The position numbers and the translations under genes are program-made. The notes beneath the pieces are model-generated. The model was not told the origin of the DNA. It worked only from the letters and a program-made list of their open reading frames with translations, and made no database searches. From Hyphomicrobiales bacterium (GTDB taxonomy: Bacteria > Pseudomonadota > Alphaproteobacteria > Rhizobiales > Aestuariivirgaceae), in contig JAIBJH010000163.1 in the NCBI GenBank assembly GCA_020029455.1, positions 1 to 6,108 on the forward strand: a stretch of DNA of 6,108 nucleotides. The letters run 5' to 3'. Within the stretch, counting starts at the first letter, position 1. Every line of letters starts with the position of its first letter. This document shows positions 5,470 through 6,108 of the stretch, piece by piece.

Positions 5470-6108
5470 ATGTCGAAAGCACCAGTCACCGTCAATGGCC
5501 GCATATACAATTGGCCAAAGTCTCCGCTCGTCGTCATCTGCTGCGATGGCAGCGAACCCGCTTACATGGAAATCGCCATGGCGGAAGGGCTCATGCCCAA
5601 TCTCAGGGCCGTCATCGCCAAGGGCGAGAACCTGCGCGGCCTTTCAGCCATGCCGAGTTTCACCAATCCAAACAACCTGTCGATTGTCACAGGCTCGCCA
5701 CCCAAGGTTCACGGCATCACCGGCAATTATCTCATCGATCCGGCCACCGGCCAGGAAACCATGATGAACGATCCGAAATGGCTGCGCGCGCCCACCATTT
5801 TCGAAGGCTTCCAGCAGGCCGGTGGAAAGGTCTGTGTCATCACTGCCAAAGATAAGCTGCGCCTCCTCCTTGGCAATGGCCTGAAATTTGGCGGCACGGC
5901 CATCTGCTTCTCGTCGGAACGCGCCGACAAGGCAACGCGCGAAGCCAATGGCATTGACGGCGTCTGCGAACTTGTTGGGCTCCCGGTGCCGGAAGTCTAT
6001 TCAGCCGCGCTGTCTGAATTTGTCTTCGCCGCGGGCGTGAAGCTCGTTGGGCGCGACAAACCAGACCTCACCTATCTTTCAACCACGGACTACATCCAGC
6101 ACAAGTTT
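5470..6108 (+). CDS. phnA: Phosphonoacetate hydrolase, N-terminal half (cut by window edge)
   Basis: This metal-dependent C-P bond hydrolase of the alkaline phosphatase superfamily splits phosphonoacetate into acetate and phosphate. The frame runs open from the ATG at 5470 to the edge (213 codons), roughly half of a protein usually a little over 400 residues long. Visible active-site elements are D26 in VVICCDGSEP (metal ligand), T65 in MPSFTNPNN (the nucleophilic threonine and metal ligand), two lysines in TAKDK (K127, K129) placed as in the substrate-carboxylate site, and D207/H211 in TDYIQHKF, a DxxxH metal site just before the cut. The remaining ligands should lie beyond the edge. It begins 3 nt after phnW with only a weak GGAA upstream, so translational coupling is likely. 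The zinc-ribbon protein called PhnA in E. coli (YjdM) is unrelated. A phnY aldehyde dehydrogenase is the expected next gene, by analogy with Sinorhizobium meliloti. Confidence 0.95.
   Translation, partial: MSKAPVTVNGRIYNWPKSPLVVICCDGSEPAYMEIAMAEGLMPNLRAVIAKGENLRGLSAMPSFTNPNNLSIVTGSPPKVHGITGNYLIDPATGQETMMNDPKWLRAPTIFEGFQQAGGKVCVITAKDKLRLLLGNGLKFGGTAICFSSERADKATREANGIDGVCELVGLPVPEVYSAALSEFVFAAGVKLVGRDKPDLTYLSTTDYIQHKF

Overview
The window is GC-rich and gene-dense. It reads like chromosome from an alphaproteobacterium, most likely of the Hyphomicrobiales (rhizobia and relatives). That placement is an inference from the phnW-phnA gene pair (in Sinorhizobium meliloti followed by phnY), the base composition and the protein sequences; no rRNA or other decisive marker is present.

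Two gene clusters diverge from a 166-bp intergenic region at 4131-4296. The leftward (minus-strand) cluster has four genes in transcription order: a LemA-family membrane protein (4130-3567), a large DUF2207 membrane protein with a polyglycine tail (3563-1653), a thiamine pyrophosphokinase (1643-1020) and a TrmA/RumA-type iron-sulfur RNA methyltransferase (1020-1, cut by the left edge). The gaps are 3 nt, 9 nt and a 1-nt stop/start overlap, so they probably form one operon. A plausible sigma-70-type promoter and a perfect AGGAGG ribosome binding site precede lemA.

The rightward (plus-strand) cluster is a phosphonate catabolism operon: phnW (2-aminoethylphosphonate:pyruvate aminotransferase, 4297-5466) and, 3 nt later, phnA (phosphonoacetate hydrolase, 5470 to the right edge, partial). 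With the dehydrogenase PhnY, which would be expected just outside the window, these enzymes turn 2-aminoethylphosphonate into phosphonoacetaldehyde, then phosphonoacetate, then acetate and phosphate, using a hydrolase rather than C-P lyase.

All coding space is accounted for. There are no tRNAs, rRNAs, CRISPR arrays, insertion sequences or recognisable terminators. The least understood part is the LemA-DUF2207 membrane pair and its linkage to two housekeeping-type enzymes. I see no clear evidence of a wholly new system.
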